This document shows, piece by piece, positions 48,256 to 59,035 of a stretch of 64,000 nt of DNA. The stretch's first letter is position 1; every line of letters begins with the position of its first letter. The notes beneath the pieces are model-generated. The model was not told the origin of the DNA. It saw only the letters and a list, made by a program, of their open reading frames with translations, and ran no database searches. The DNA is from Eucommia ulmoides (taxonomy: Eukaryota; Streptophyta; Magnoliopsida; Garryales; Eucommiaceae): NCBI GenBank assembly GCA_016647705.1, contig CM028338.1:21411577-21475576 (forward strand). The letters are read 5' to 3'. A program made the translations under genes and the position numbers.

Positions 48256-51200
48256 CCTCCTCTTCTCCCCCTTGGCCGGTGACTCTTGCCCCTATGGATT
48301 TTTGAGCCCCTTAGGCTATATCTAAGGGTATATTTAGGGATTTTAGGTATGAAGCTCACATCACGAAGTGGAGAAGACGGCGAATCAATCGTAGAGCGTT
48401 CTTAGCGGTTTATCTTCGGAAGAGGCTAAGTTCTTCGATCGTTTTTCCTTATTTCTTTATCTTAGGAGCATGTGAGCATGTTTAGCTCATTATTTTATTG
48501 TATATTCGGCTATAGCCTCAAGTTAAATATGGATTGTAGTAGGGATTAACACTATATTTATAAATACGTTGTTTGACTGATTTCGGTGTTGCGTTTATGT
48601 TTGTTCTTCGTAGTTTGATTGTATTTATTGGATTGTTTGTTTATTAGGCTTAGAATGGTAAATGGAGAATACGGGGCTTTGAAAAACCCCGGATTCAGAT
48701 TAGGGTAAACAAACGCCACGATTTTATAACCCGGTCAGGGTTTGAATCGTGGATAATCGATGACGTGGGGCTAGACACATGCTACCTAGGGTCGTTAAGA
48801 CGTTGAGGGGGACTTCTTCCTTGACTCGAAGTTGCGTTATATCTCTCGTCTTACACTCGGGAGATGTGGCGAGGGAGTTTTAGAACAGAGATTGTTGATA
48901 GGGTAAATACAACACGACGATCCAATAACCCGGGAGGGAGTTGGATTGTGTGCAATCAATGACGCTGGGCGAGACTCACGTGACCTAGGGTCGTTAAGAC
49001 GTTGAGGGGGACTTCTTCGTTGACTCGAAGTCATGTATTCCCCCGTCTTACACTCGGAAGAGGTGGCGGTGGAGTTTACGTACTGAGGTTGTCAAATAGG
49101 TCGAACAACATAAACGTAAGTAAATCGAGATCGAACACGTATTTGTAAACACGTTAATCCCTAGGTGATTCTTTATCCTAAAACATATTAGCATATTAGT
49201 GTAGTTAATTTAGGTTATATTAGTATTAGTTTAATTAATTAAATACATTTGTTTTTTGCCTAGATAAACTTAGGTCACGACAAACGCGGTATTCGATAGT
49301 AACGACACCAATCCCTGTGTGATAACCCGATCTTAACGATCACACTATACTAAAACTTTGACCTCGTATACTTGTGAGTGTAAGTAGCGGCGTATTTCAC
49401 GCGCTACCAGGAGGTCAACCTTCTGAAGATCTATCTCTAACCATGTTGAGCTAACTTCTTTCCTCAGAATAAAGTTCTTCGCTTGAAACCTTCTGCTCTT
49501 TATAAGAAACAACTGGTTTCTCTCATGCAGCGGTTTACATTGTACCATAATGGCATGCAAGTCAACTTCGAACTTCTCTTTAGAAGACCTCGCTATAGCT
49601 AGGTGAGTCTCAAAAGAAACCTTTTGTTCTAAAAGAACACGAAGGTCTTCTTCTAGGTGGCTAGATTCCGTTAGTTGATGCATGAGCTGATTATCTAACT
49701 CAGACACATCATTAGAACTCCCTCCCAGCGCGGAAGAAATATAGATGCTCCGCAAAACAATGACAATTGATCAAAGACCTATAAAATAGCTCAGGATATC
49801 TAAAAATTATTGAATAAAAAATTAATTACCTGAAGGAGTGCACAAACAAGAATCCTAAAGAGCTTAGCCCGGCTATGACTCCCAATCTTGGCCCGACTCT
49901 TGTCCCAAGAATACTCAAACAAGGTCTTAATGACATTGTAAAAAATCTCTTGGTGGTTAGGAATTGAGGGGCTTGCCTCCTTTAATAAGTGGCACATCTG
50001 CTCACAAAACATGCCACGACTGCTTGGAAAAACAGATGTCCCCTGACTAGAAATAGGTGTTGTAGGGGGAGGTGGTTGAGTGCTCGTCAAAGCAGGCTCT
50101 GTAGCACGATTAATAGGAATCCCAACTGTACGGGTGATAAGCTCCAGCCTCCTAATCTTGGAGGGAATTGGAACTTGAACAGAAGGGACTGGCATAGAGA
50201 CGACCCCATGACGATGTCTGCTCAACGGTTGAGAATCAACAGAGTCAAACGACGCAAGGAGAATAAGCCTAGCTGTTGGAGGATAGAGAACCGTTGGACG
50301 AGATACAGTACGTTGAGCAAAAGGCCTAACAGTGGCTTGAGCAACAGACTGAGGTACTGGTTGCCCAAATAGCCTAAAAGGTTTTTTAGCTGGTCTTTTC
50401 CTCTTCTTCTGAAAGCCAACTCATGAAGACGTTTGACTCTAGACTTATTCATTTCTGATTGAATGAATGGATTGGAAGCAAGAACCTTGCAAAACCTCAT
50501 TTCTGGAACCAAGAGCCTCCTCAATTCGCCCTCAACCTTAGGTGTAAGGCGAAGACGTTTGCAGGCCTTTTAACCTGCATAAGATAAATCCAAGAAGATG
50601 TTAAGACCACCATTGTAACACTCATGAGTTCAATTGCAAAAAACATAAGGAAAAAGAAATTACTCAAGAAGTTAATGTACTTCAGTACAACAGGAGGTTG
50701 CCTTATTTCGTCTAGAGAAAACTCCCAATTACCCTTGAAGAAAAGGTATCGCCTAGGTCAATCTTCTTTCACCATGGAAAGAAGGTTGGTAAGGAAGGAG
50801 TACTTCTTAATGGTTGAGTAATAAAATTTTCCAATATCATGAAGAAATTTAAGGGAGCAGACACTCCTAATCATATCTATAGAAAGGGGAACATTGGTTA
50901 CCAGAAAAAGGGCTATAACTCCCATGATCTGATGAAAAAGATTGGGCGTTAATTAGGCTGGGGTAATCTCTAATTGACAAAAAAAATTACGACGAATGGG
51001 AGTAAAATAAAATCTAAGGCCGTATTCAAACATCCACACAAAGAGGCATATTTCATCCTCTTTAGCACTATAGGGACGTTTGTCCTCGAATGGAACTCTA
51101 ATAGAAATTGACAGGGGAATACCATATTGTTCCCAGAATGGCTCAAGGCATTCCTCTGAGAAAGAACTAGCACCTATGATCTCCCAATTTAACTGGGGAA

Positions 51201-51442
51201 TCGGTGAACGGAGGGGTATAAGCAGGCGTCGTCTACTCCACCAGCGTATTCGACGACGAACCAGCCTCAGCCGGACTGTTTGATGAACTCAACAACATTT
51301 CAAATAGAATAACAAAAATTGAAAGTAGAGTGTAGACAAACTGTACAATTGAGAGATTGGAAGAAAACGAGAACTTTCGCAAACAGATAAGGTGATCTTT
51401 CGTCTTTCTTCTCTGAATCGTCGCGAAAATCAGGAGGGCAAA

Positions 51443-52015
51443 TAATATGGGAAAAACTCTCGCTCACAATTAATAAAGGCTTGAAGGCCTTGATGGGTCG
51501 GATCGGGTTAATGATTCGGCCTTAAAGAAGTAACCTGGTAATCATTCTAGGCTGTACACACCAACCCACCGAGAAAGAGCCCTTAACGACCCAATACTTA
51601 AACAATAGAAGGCCTGGTAAGGAGGTCCACGTAGGTAATCAAAACCCACAGTGGAAAGGCCAAGAAGAGGTCAGCCCACTACCCCCATGACCTCCATATA
51701 TGAGGAGTATCGCAATCAACTAACCATTCAGAAGCGAGATCACCGCCATATCCTATGCAAAAAGTAGAAGATCGTGGGGAGGGCGACCTTACCAAAGAAA
51801 CAACACAAATTGAGAAGTATATATAAATGGAAGGTATTAACATATTATTTTACGATTAAAGTACTTGATCGTTTGACCATAAATAGACTAACTTATTCTC
51901 ACGCTGGAGGTTCTTTGGCCGACACCACACTAGTGTCCCTTAGAGCTAATCGGTTTTGTAGGTTAAAGGAGTAGGTTGTAAAGGTTTTTAGCACGTGTTT
52001 AATCCTTTGCACGCG
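51443..52015 (+). repeat. 3' LTR of the Tat element, main part
   Basis: This matches the 5' LTR from its start (TAATATGGGAAAAACTC, preceded by the purine-rich CAGGAGGGCAAA) to TTTGCACGCG. There it is interrupted by the Athila-like element. The last 22 bp (GCTAGGGAC..GGCAACATTA) are at 59009-59030. Confidence 0.88.
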
Positions 52016-53422
52016 TGGTAGTGCGTGAATACGTCGCTACTTTCACCGCAAGTGTACGAGTCAAGTTTTAGTATAGTTTGGAAGAGTTAGGATTGTCGTA
52101 TCCATAGGGATTGGTTGAGACGGTCGTTGAGTACCGCGATTATCATAACCTAATTTTATTTAGGCGATAAAAATATGTTTTGTTTATAAATATAAATACT
52201 AAACTAAAATACTAAATAATCTAATTAAACTATTTATACTATATTGAGACGTTTAGAGGAATGCATTATCTAAGGATTAATTTCATTTACTTAAATGTGT
52301 TTGGTTTCGTTTAGTTAACAACAACGGTATTCGACCTATCCGATAATCTCAGTATCGTAAACTCATTATCTCCCTCTCTCGAGTGTCAAGTGAATGAATA
52401 TGTGACTTCACATTAACGCCAAAGTCCCCCTCTAGCATTTTTTAGAACACATAGTCACATGAGTCTGGCCTCTACGTCATGGATCGCATTCTTTCTAACA
52501 ACCTCCCAGGTCGTTAGATCGTCGCGTTGTATTTAAACCCTAGTCCGAATCCGGGGTTACCTCTCCCGAGTGTCAAACCCCGATTTCTCAATATATCTAA
52601 ATAAGCATATAATGGAAATACGAGAATGGAAAACACAATCGAATAGCGAAGAACAACCGTTAAAGAAATACAATTAAAACAAATGATATTTTCATAAACT
52701 ATATTAATCCCATAGATAATCCATGTTTAGCCAATGGCCACAACCGTATATACAACAAGAAACGAGCTAAACATGCTCAAACAATAAACCAAAGTTAAGA
52801 AATGAAAAGAGAAGGGAAAGAAACTAGCTGTTGTCCGAAGATTTGACGCTAAAACTGCTTCAATATCGCTTCTCCTTATTCGCTTTGTGTTCTTCTCCTT
52901 CGAGTTTGGATGAGCTCTCCCCAAAAACACTCTCAAATCTATCAAATCATCTAAGGAGGTCTCATGACCGAAAATGAGATAGGATGAGGAGATAAGGGAA
53001 CAAAAATATCTAAAAAATGCACTCTACAGGTACAGGGGTCATCGCTGCAGCGGTGGGTATGTCGGCAGTGGTCATAGTTGCAACGGTGGCTTGATCGCTG
53101 CAACGGTGGTTTATCAGTGGCATCCTGTTATTTCATCGCTGTAGCGGTGGCTTGACCGCTGCGGCGGTGAACATTTTGCACTCCCAATAGTTTCATCGCT
53201 GCAACAGTGGGCTGCAGTTGTAGGATTTACTCTTGTTACTCGTTCTTCCACCGCTGTTCCACCAGTTTGATCGTTTATAAACTGTTTTCATCAATTTTCG
53301 CCCCAAATACCTGATTTATACAAAAACATATAGGAACGTATTAAAACATATTAAAACACTATAAAAATACTCGAAAACTACTAAAACCGGCTTGAAAATA
53401 AATAGATAAATTACACCTATCA
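52016..53422 (-). repeat. Family A LTR, left copy (3' LTR of the Athila-like element)
   Basis: It is 1407 bp and homologous to 57659-59003. It holds a palindrome cluster of ATCGCTGCAGCGGT type at about 53038-53220, with ~46-bp spacing between units. Confidence 0.87.
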
Positions 53423-54500
53423 AATACCCCCAAACTTAGAATTTTGCAAGTCCTCGAGCAAAATACCCACAGAGTAAGTGCCAAACTAGATACTGTTAAA
53501 GTGTGTGCGCAAAAAGTCAATTATACAAATATCCACCGATTGGATTGAATTATCCACCAATAAAGTTCATGACTAAAACCAACAAGGTATAGGAAATCCA
53601 TACGCCTGATAGAGTTCCATTCTCCACTAATGTAGGCTAAGAATTCAAAAAGATCAATAGGACTTAGTTCGGTTTGTCGAATATTTGGACAAGGGTATAT
53701 CAGGAATAGAAAACAGGTTAACATTATTAACTTAACGATACCCGTGGCACATGCTTGGCACTGAATCACTATCGAACCCCCAAAAATCAAGTCGAAACAA
53801 CCCTGAACATACATTTAAGAACTTCGTACTCACTTGTAAAAAGAAACAAAAATAGAACGATATTTACATATTTCTTTTTTTTTTCTTCATAAACCACATC
53901 CCCAAACTAATTTGATTATTACAATTTCACGAGTGTAGTTAAAATGAAAGAAAATTGATAATTGAGTACTCGAATACCAAATCAATGAAAAGTTCGTCCT
54001 AAACCCAACCGCTCACTTCAAGTAGCATACACGAATGCTAACTTGATTCACTCAAATAGTGCTTTTAGCTCAGCGATATAAGTTTGGAAATAAGTTTTAT
54101 CGGCTAGGGTATTTGTTATGTGTTCCAAATTGAAACGGTTTTCCAGCTTCGACAGTGTAACGAGGAATACACATATAACATGGTCGGCTTAAAAGGCTCA
54201 AGTGATCAAAATGAATGCCTAAATCATATCTCCTGAACTCTTTGCCAAGGATTTCGCCTCGAATTTCCCCTAAATCAGGTTTTAGAATCCCTATTGTCAT
54301 GAACTTGGCTAATGGATAAACGGCGTCAAATCAATAGGATAGTTATATATTGAGTTTATGTGCTCGTATAATCAGGATCCACAATAACTTTTACTAAAAC
54401 GAGACGTCAAGCACACAGAACACACATGAATGAGCATTACGCTCGACCTCAATAAACAACTAGGGGATAGACTCATCATCAGGTAATAGCCCATATAAAG

Positions 54501-57160
54501 TGTCACAACCCGTCCGGGAACCCGTCATCCCGAGGCTGGCGTGACTACAACATGACATCACCAATACCCAAACAACCAAATGAAAGACAATATGTTCCCA
54601 CCATATAATACAAACATTTAAATGGGGGACACACCCATCCCAATTTAAATCTAACAAACAGTATTCATCTATGAACCTTTTACAGGTTCGTCTTGGACAG
54701 TTTCTCTCAAACACCTCTATGACTCCATTACGCAGCTTTACCTAGTGCCAGTAGGGGACCGACTCCTAGCCGTTGTACCTGCGAGTGTACTGCCTTCTTA
54801 GTAAAACATTTCGAATATATTAATACTTTATAAATATTTCCACAATCTAGTATGGATCAAGCACGAGTATATAAGCAATGACAATAAAACAATATAGATA
54901 AGTTCCATCCAGTATAAAGTCCTATGAATCATCATAATAAATAATATCAAACCAACCAATATACGAAAAACACCATATTTCAAGCACCAATCTCAAACAC
55001 ACACCTCCAACACTCACACACTGGCAAGTCCTAGTGATCGTTTTAACCTCACGATCGGGAGTTGCAACGGTACCGTAACATTCATATGAATGCCTTCCTA
55101 CGAAATATCCACACCCCTTTTTGGGGAGAAATACAATCCACACCCCTTACGGGGAGAAATATAATCCACACCCCCTTTCAGGGAGAAATATAATCCACAC
55201 CCCATTTCGGGGAGAAATATGATCCACACCCCTTTCGGGGAGAACAGCCATGACATCGTCAAAATCAAATACAATATTATCGAATCGCAACTCAATAAAT
55301 ATCACTTACTCAAAATCGTCAAACCACCACGTCTACCACTTTTCTCAAACCAGCTTTTAAATTCAAAAATCATACTTTATATCTTCTTTTAAAGAAAACG
55401 TCTGATTTTATCAATTCCACTTTTTCACCATTTATTTTTAAAAAACCAGGCATTTTTAGAAAAATAGATGTTTCCTATTCTCTTTTTAAAAACGCCATCT
55501 AATTTCACCAAATCCAGCGGAAATTCATTTTCAGCTCTTTTTCGAAAACTATCGAAATTCAGTTTACCACCTTATTCAGATCGTGCGTGATCCATATCAT
55601 TTATAAATTCATACAGTTTAAATATTCACATTTTTCATCATATACATTCGTAGAAAAATAGTTTGGCAAGAAGACAGAACACTCACCTTGATCTCCGTTT
55701 TGCACAACTGACACTGCCCGCACTCTATCTGGACACTAGTGCCTGCGAACCTAATAGTGGCAGAGTCTAAATTAATATCTTATCTAAAATTTACTAATCA
55801 TGCAATGCCGACCTTATATTCCGAATTGTTACTATTCTATGTATCACGTAATTAAAATTAATTAATCGTTAGGAAATTGTTACAATTTTTGGGATTTGTA
55901 ACGCTAAATAATATTTAATTTAACGAGAATTATTAGTCGATTGAAATTTTACCTGTTTCCGAATCGTTTGGAGACCACGAGAGGGGTTTTGAATTTTCAG
56001 TGGGGTGGTTCGTGTAATTCCCCCTTTTTTTTTTTTTTCCCGTTTCTCTTTCCTGTTCCGTCTTCTACTTCCGTTCTGGTTTGAACTTTATCCTACTTCA
56101 ACCACGAACACACCACCCCCCCTCGTTACTCACACTCTAAACGCCGAACACACACATACTCCCCTCCCACAGTCACCGTGGACCGAACAAACTCCCCGCC
56201 GGACGACGACGTCACCGACGACTCCCTCTCCCTCACTTCGTTTTCTATTTTCTGCTTTGGGACTCGCCGGTGATCGACCATGCTCCGATCACGCCCCACC
56301 TTCACGAAGACGGAACACCCGTGACATCGACTGGAACACTTACCCGAACCGATACCCACCTTCTCTCTCTCTAACACTCCGGCCGGTAGCACCCATCTTC
56401 ACACCGGAGGGACACCCCCACGCCGTCGATGATCATACAACCAGACCAGACGGTGCCACCACACACCCCCACTCAGTCTCCGAACACCCAGAACACACCC
56501 ACTGCCGGCAACCCACACGAATCCGAACACATTACCGAACGCTTATCGGACGACCGGCGACAATCACCACCACCTATGCCGAACCACCCTTTCCGTCGAC
56601 CACCGCATGCCCATGCACGCCCACAACCCTGTAACCGAACACCCTGCCTCGCCGGCGATTACTTTTCAACCCCCAACTCCGGCCGGCTCTCGCCCTCTCT
56701 CTCTCTCTAGATTCTCGGATTTTCAGGTTCTCGTTTTTTTTTTCTCCTGATCATAGGATTCTATTTTTGATCACAACCACCGGTGCATGTAATTAGTGGC
56801 TTCGGATTCCTTGTCGGCCATGCGTTTTGTTCGACCGTCGGCGTGTGGGTGTGTATAAATAAAAAAAAAACACTTTTCCTTAATTGTTCTTTCCTTCCCC
56901 CAATTTCCTTTAAACCCTGATTTTAATCATTTTCAACTTTTATAAGTTCCTAAGATTTTCAATTTCACCCTTGAAAGTTTCATTTAAATGTTAAATGTCA
57001 ATTTACCTCCCTAAATTGGGATTTACTGTTTCTATATTTCCAATTTGACCCATAGACTTTTTATTTGAATTTTTAATTGTCCTAATTTCACCCCGAATTT
57101 TTACCATTACTTTTAAAAATACCATTGAAATGACGTACTTGCCACGATTGCGGTTTTACA
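54501..57160 (-). mobile_element. Solo LTR, family B, inside the Athila-like element
   Basis: It is 2660 bp from TGTCACAACCCGTCC to TTGCGGTTTTACA, with a perfect TAAAG duplication (54496-54500, 57161-57165). It is homologous to 34937-37930, including the GTGCCAGTAGGGGACCGACTC block and the CCCC-N4-GGGG array (55105-55250). The long open stretch at 56005-56634 is CT/AC-rich and not considered a gene. Confidence 0.88.
55105..55250. repeat. CCCC-N4-GGGG hairpin array in LTR family B, copy 2
   Basis: Five units of about 28 bp (AATCCACACCCCTTACGGGG type) are tandem here and more regular than in the first copy. Loop bases vary (TTTTT, TTAC, TTTCA, ATTTC, TTTC). Confidence 0.85.
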
Positions 57161-57187
57161 TAAAGTACAAAACTCAACACACAATAA

Positions 57188-57571
57188 CTAATACATAAAC
57201 AAACTAAACCTAAACGAACATGCAAACATTGAAATAATAAAATAACTAAAAACAATTAAACATACCAATTCCTCCAACGACCAAAAGGCTTCATCCACAA
57301 TTAGTTCGTAGAAAGAGGTGGTACCGTTTCCTCCTTCCACCCACGTTCTGGTTGCGGCTTGTAACCCGTCGAGGAAATTCAGAAGTTGACACTCCCTCGG
57401 GAAACCATGATTGAGGAACTGAAATAGCAGCTCTTTGTATCGATCCCAAGAGCAATAAAATGGTTTGGAATCTCGTTGAAAGAAATGCATCAATACTTGT
57501 TGATCTAACATCTTCAAGTACCCTACATGAAAATCAAAACTAAAATTACAAACAAAAAAAGTTATAAACAA
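57188..57571 (-). pseudogene. Athila-like gag fragment
   Basis: The minus strand encodes FQRDSKPFYCSWDRYKELLF, NHGFPRECQLLNFLDGLQAA and TRTWVEGGNGTTSFY, the capsid block of Athila-type gag (SWERFKELL and FYNGL motifs in relatives). It is cut 3' by the family B solo LTR, and no pol follows. Confidence 0.75.
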
Positions 57572-57658
57572 AAGAAATGTCTAAATTAAAATCAAGTTAT
57601 TTACTTACAATATTAACAACAATCTAAAACACAATCCTCGGCAACAGCGCCAAAAAAT

Positions 57659-59003
57659 TGGTAGCGCGTGAATACGTTGCTACTTTCACCGCAAATGTGC
57701 GAGTCAAGTTTTAGTATAGTTTGGAAGAGTTAGGGTTATCGTATCCACAAGGATTGGTTGAGACGGTCGTTGAGTACCGTGATTATCATAACCTAACTTT
57801 ATTTAGACGATAAAAATATATTTTGTTTTTAATTATAAATACAAAACTAGAATACTAAATAATCTAATTAAACTATTTATACTATATTGAGACGTTTAGG
57901 AGAATGGATTATCTAGGGATTAATTCCATTTACTTAAATCTGTTTGGTTTCATTTAGTTAACAATAACAGTATTCGACCTATCCGACAATCTCAATATTG
58001 TAAACTCATTTACTCCCTTTTTCGAGTGTCAAGTGAATGAATATGTGATTTCGCTTTAACGCTGAAGTCCCCCTCTAGCATTTTTTAGAACACATAGTCA
58101 TATGAGTCTTGCTCCAACGTCATGGATTGCACATTTTCTAACACCCTCCCGAGTCGTTAGATAATCGCGTTGTGTTTAAACTCTAGTCCGAATCCGGCGT
58201 TACTTTTCTTGAGTGTCAAACTCCGATTTCTCAATATATCTAAACAAGCATATAATGGAAATACAAGAATAGAAAATACAATTGAATAGTGAAGAACAAC
58301 CGTTAAAGAAACATAATTCAAACAAACGACATTTTCATAAATTATATTAATCCCATAGATAATCTATGTTTAGTCAATGGCCATAACCGTATATACAACA
58401 AGAAACGAGCTAAACATGCTCAAAAAATAAACCAAAGTCAAGAAATGAAGAGCGAAACTAAAGAAACTAGCCGTTGTCTGAAGATTTGACGCTAAAACCG
58501 CTTCGAGATCGCTTCTTCTTCTTCTTCTTCTTCGCTTTGTGTGCTTCTCCTTCGGGTTTGGATGAGCTCTCTCCAAAAACACTCTAAAATCTATCTAATC
58601 CTCTAAGGAGGTCACGTGGACGAAAATGACAGAGGAGAAGGAAATAAGGGAACAAAAATATCTAAAAAATGCATTTTATAGGTGCAGGGGTCACCGTTGC
58701 AGCGGTGGGTATGTCGGCAGTGGTCACAATTGCAACGGTGGCTTGATCGCTGCAACGGTGGTTCATCAGTGGCATCCTGTTGTTTCACCGCTGCAGTGAT
58801 GGGTTGTAGTTGTAGAATTTGCTCTATTTACTCGTTCTTCCACCACTGTTCCACCGATTTGATCGTTTATAGACCGTTTTCATCTCTTTTCACCCTAAAC
58901 ACCTGATTTATACAAAAACACATAGAAACATATTAAAACGTTGTAAAATACTCAAAAACTACCAAAATCGGCTTGGGAATAAATAGATAAATTACACCTA
59001 TCA
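57659..59003 (-). repeat. Family A LTR, right copy (5' LTR of the Athila-like element)
   Basis: It is 1345 bp. The palindrome cluster (about 58682-58805) has fewer units than the left copy, which explains most of the length difference. The 3' end of the LTR in sense direction, GTATTCACGCGCTACCA, abuts the primer site. Confidence 0.87.
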
Positions 59004-59035
59004 ACGTGCTAGGGACTTTTGGCAACATTATCAAT

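Larger units (their letters stand above)
47689..49409 (+). mobile_element. Solo LTR, family A, plus orientation, divergent palindrome module
   Basis: It runs from TGATAAGTGTGAAAAATC to TTTCACGCGCTACCA and is bracketed by a perfect GGAGG duplication (47684-47688, 49410-49414). Both ends are homologous to the other family A LTRs. At 1721 bp it is longer, because it carries a ~290-bp CGCCTAGGCG-type palindrome region (47905-48195) and a duplicated segment near 48680-49080. TATAAATA at 48248-48255 is the probable TATA box. Confidence 0.87.
45782..51298 (-). pseudogene. Antisense gene of the Tat element, split by two solo LTRs
   Basis: On the strand opposite to gag-pol, a reading frame starts at an ATG at 51298. 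It gives IPLSISIRVPFEDKRPYSAK and FEYGLRFYFTPIRRNFFCQL (51150-50960), then a helical stretch and a proline-rich part (50225-49800), then a coiled coil (49755-49415). After the plus-oriented LTR A it continues at 47688 (QTKDAAIQKS) to an acidic Ser/Ala/Glu-rich tail (47474-47232) and ends near 45782 after the second LTR A. The 51.1-kb block resembles the family called 'putative gypsy type transposon'. Such opposite-strand genes between pol and 3' LTR are known in Tat-lineage elements; function is unknown. Several stops and frameshifts are present. Confidence 0.75.
52016..59003 (-). mobile_element. Athila-like gypsy element (family A) with pol lost, inside the Tat 3' LTR
   Basis: LTRs are at 52016-53422 and 57659-59003, flanked by ACGCG (52011-52015) and ACGTG (59004-59008), which differ by C/T. 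It reads on the minus strand: after the 5' LTR (right copy) comes TTTTTTGGCGCTGTTGCCGA, the primer site of Athila elements (tRNA-Asp type). AAGTTTGGGGGTATT precedes the 3' LTR (left copy). Only a gag fragment remains in the ~1.6 kb interior. A family B solo LTR is nested at 54501-57160. Confidence 0.88.
31045..59030 (+). mobile_element. Ty3/gypsy element of the Tat lineage, carrying nested insertions
   Basis: A perfect TCAAT duplication (31040-31044, 59031-59035) brackets the whole unit. The order is 5' LTR, gag, protease, RT, RNase H, integrase, a 65-bp tandem array, an antisense gene and 3' LTR. This long design with an opposite-strand gene before the 3' LTR is characteristic of Tat/Retand-like plant elements. 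Six insertion events, each with a 5-bp duplication, account for about 16.7 of 28 kb, leaving ~11.3 kb of host element. Stops, a mutated protease site and an integrase deletion make it inactive. Confidence 0.9.

Noticed and set aside
56005-56634. 209-codon open stretch, the longest in the window
   Set aside because: It is Pro/Thr/Arg/His-rich from CT- and AC-rich DNA, lies wholly in a non-coding family B solo LTR, and its counterpart in the other copy (about 36543-36971) encodes a different protein.
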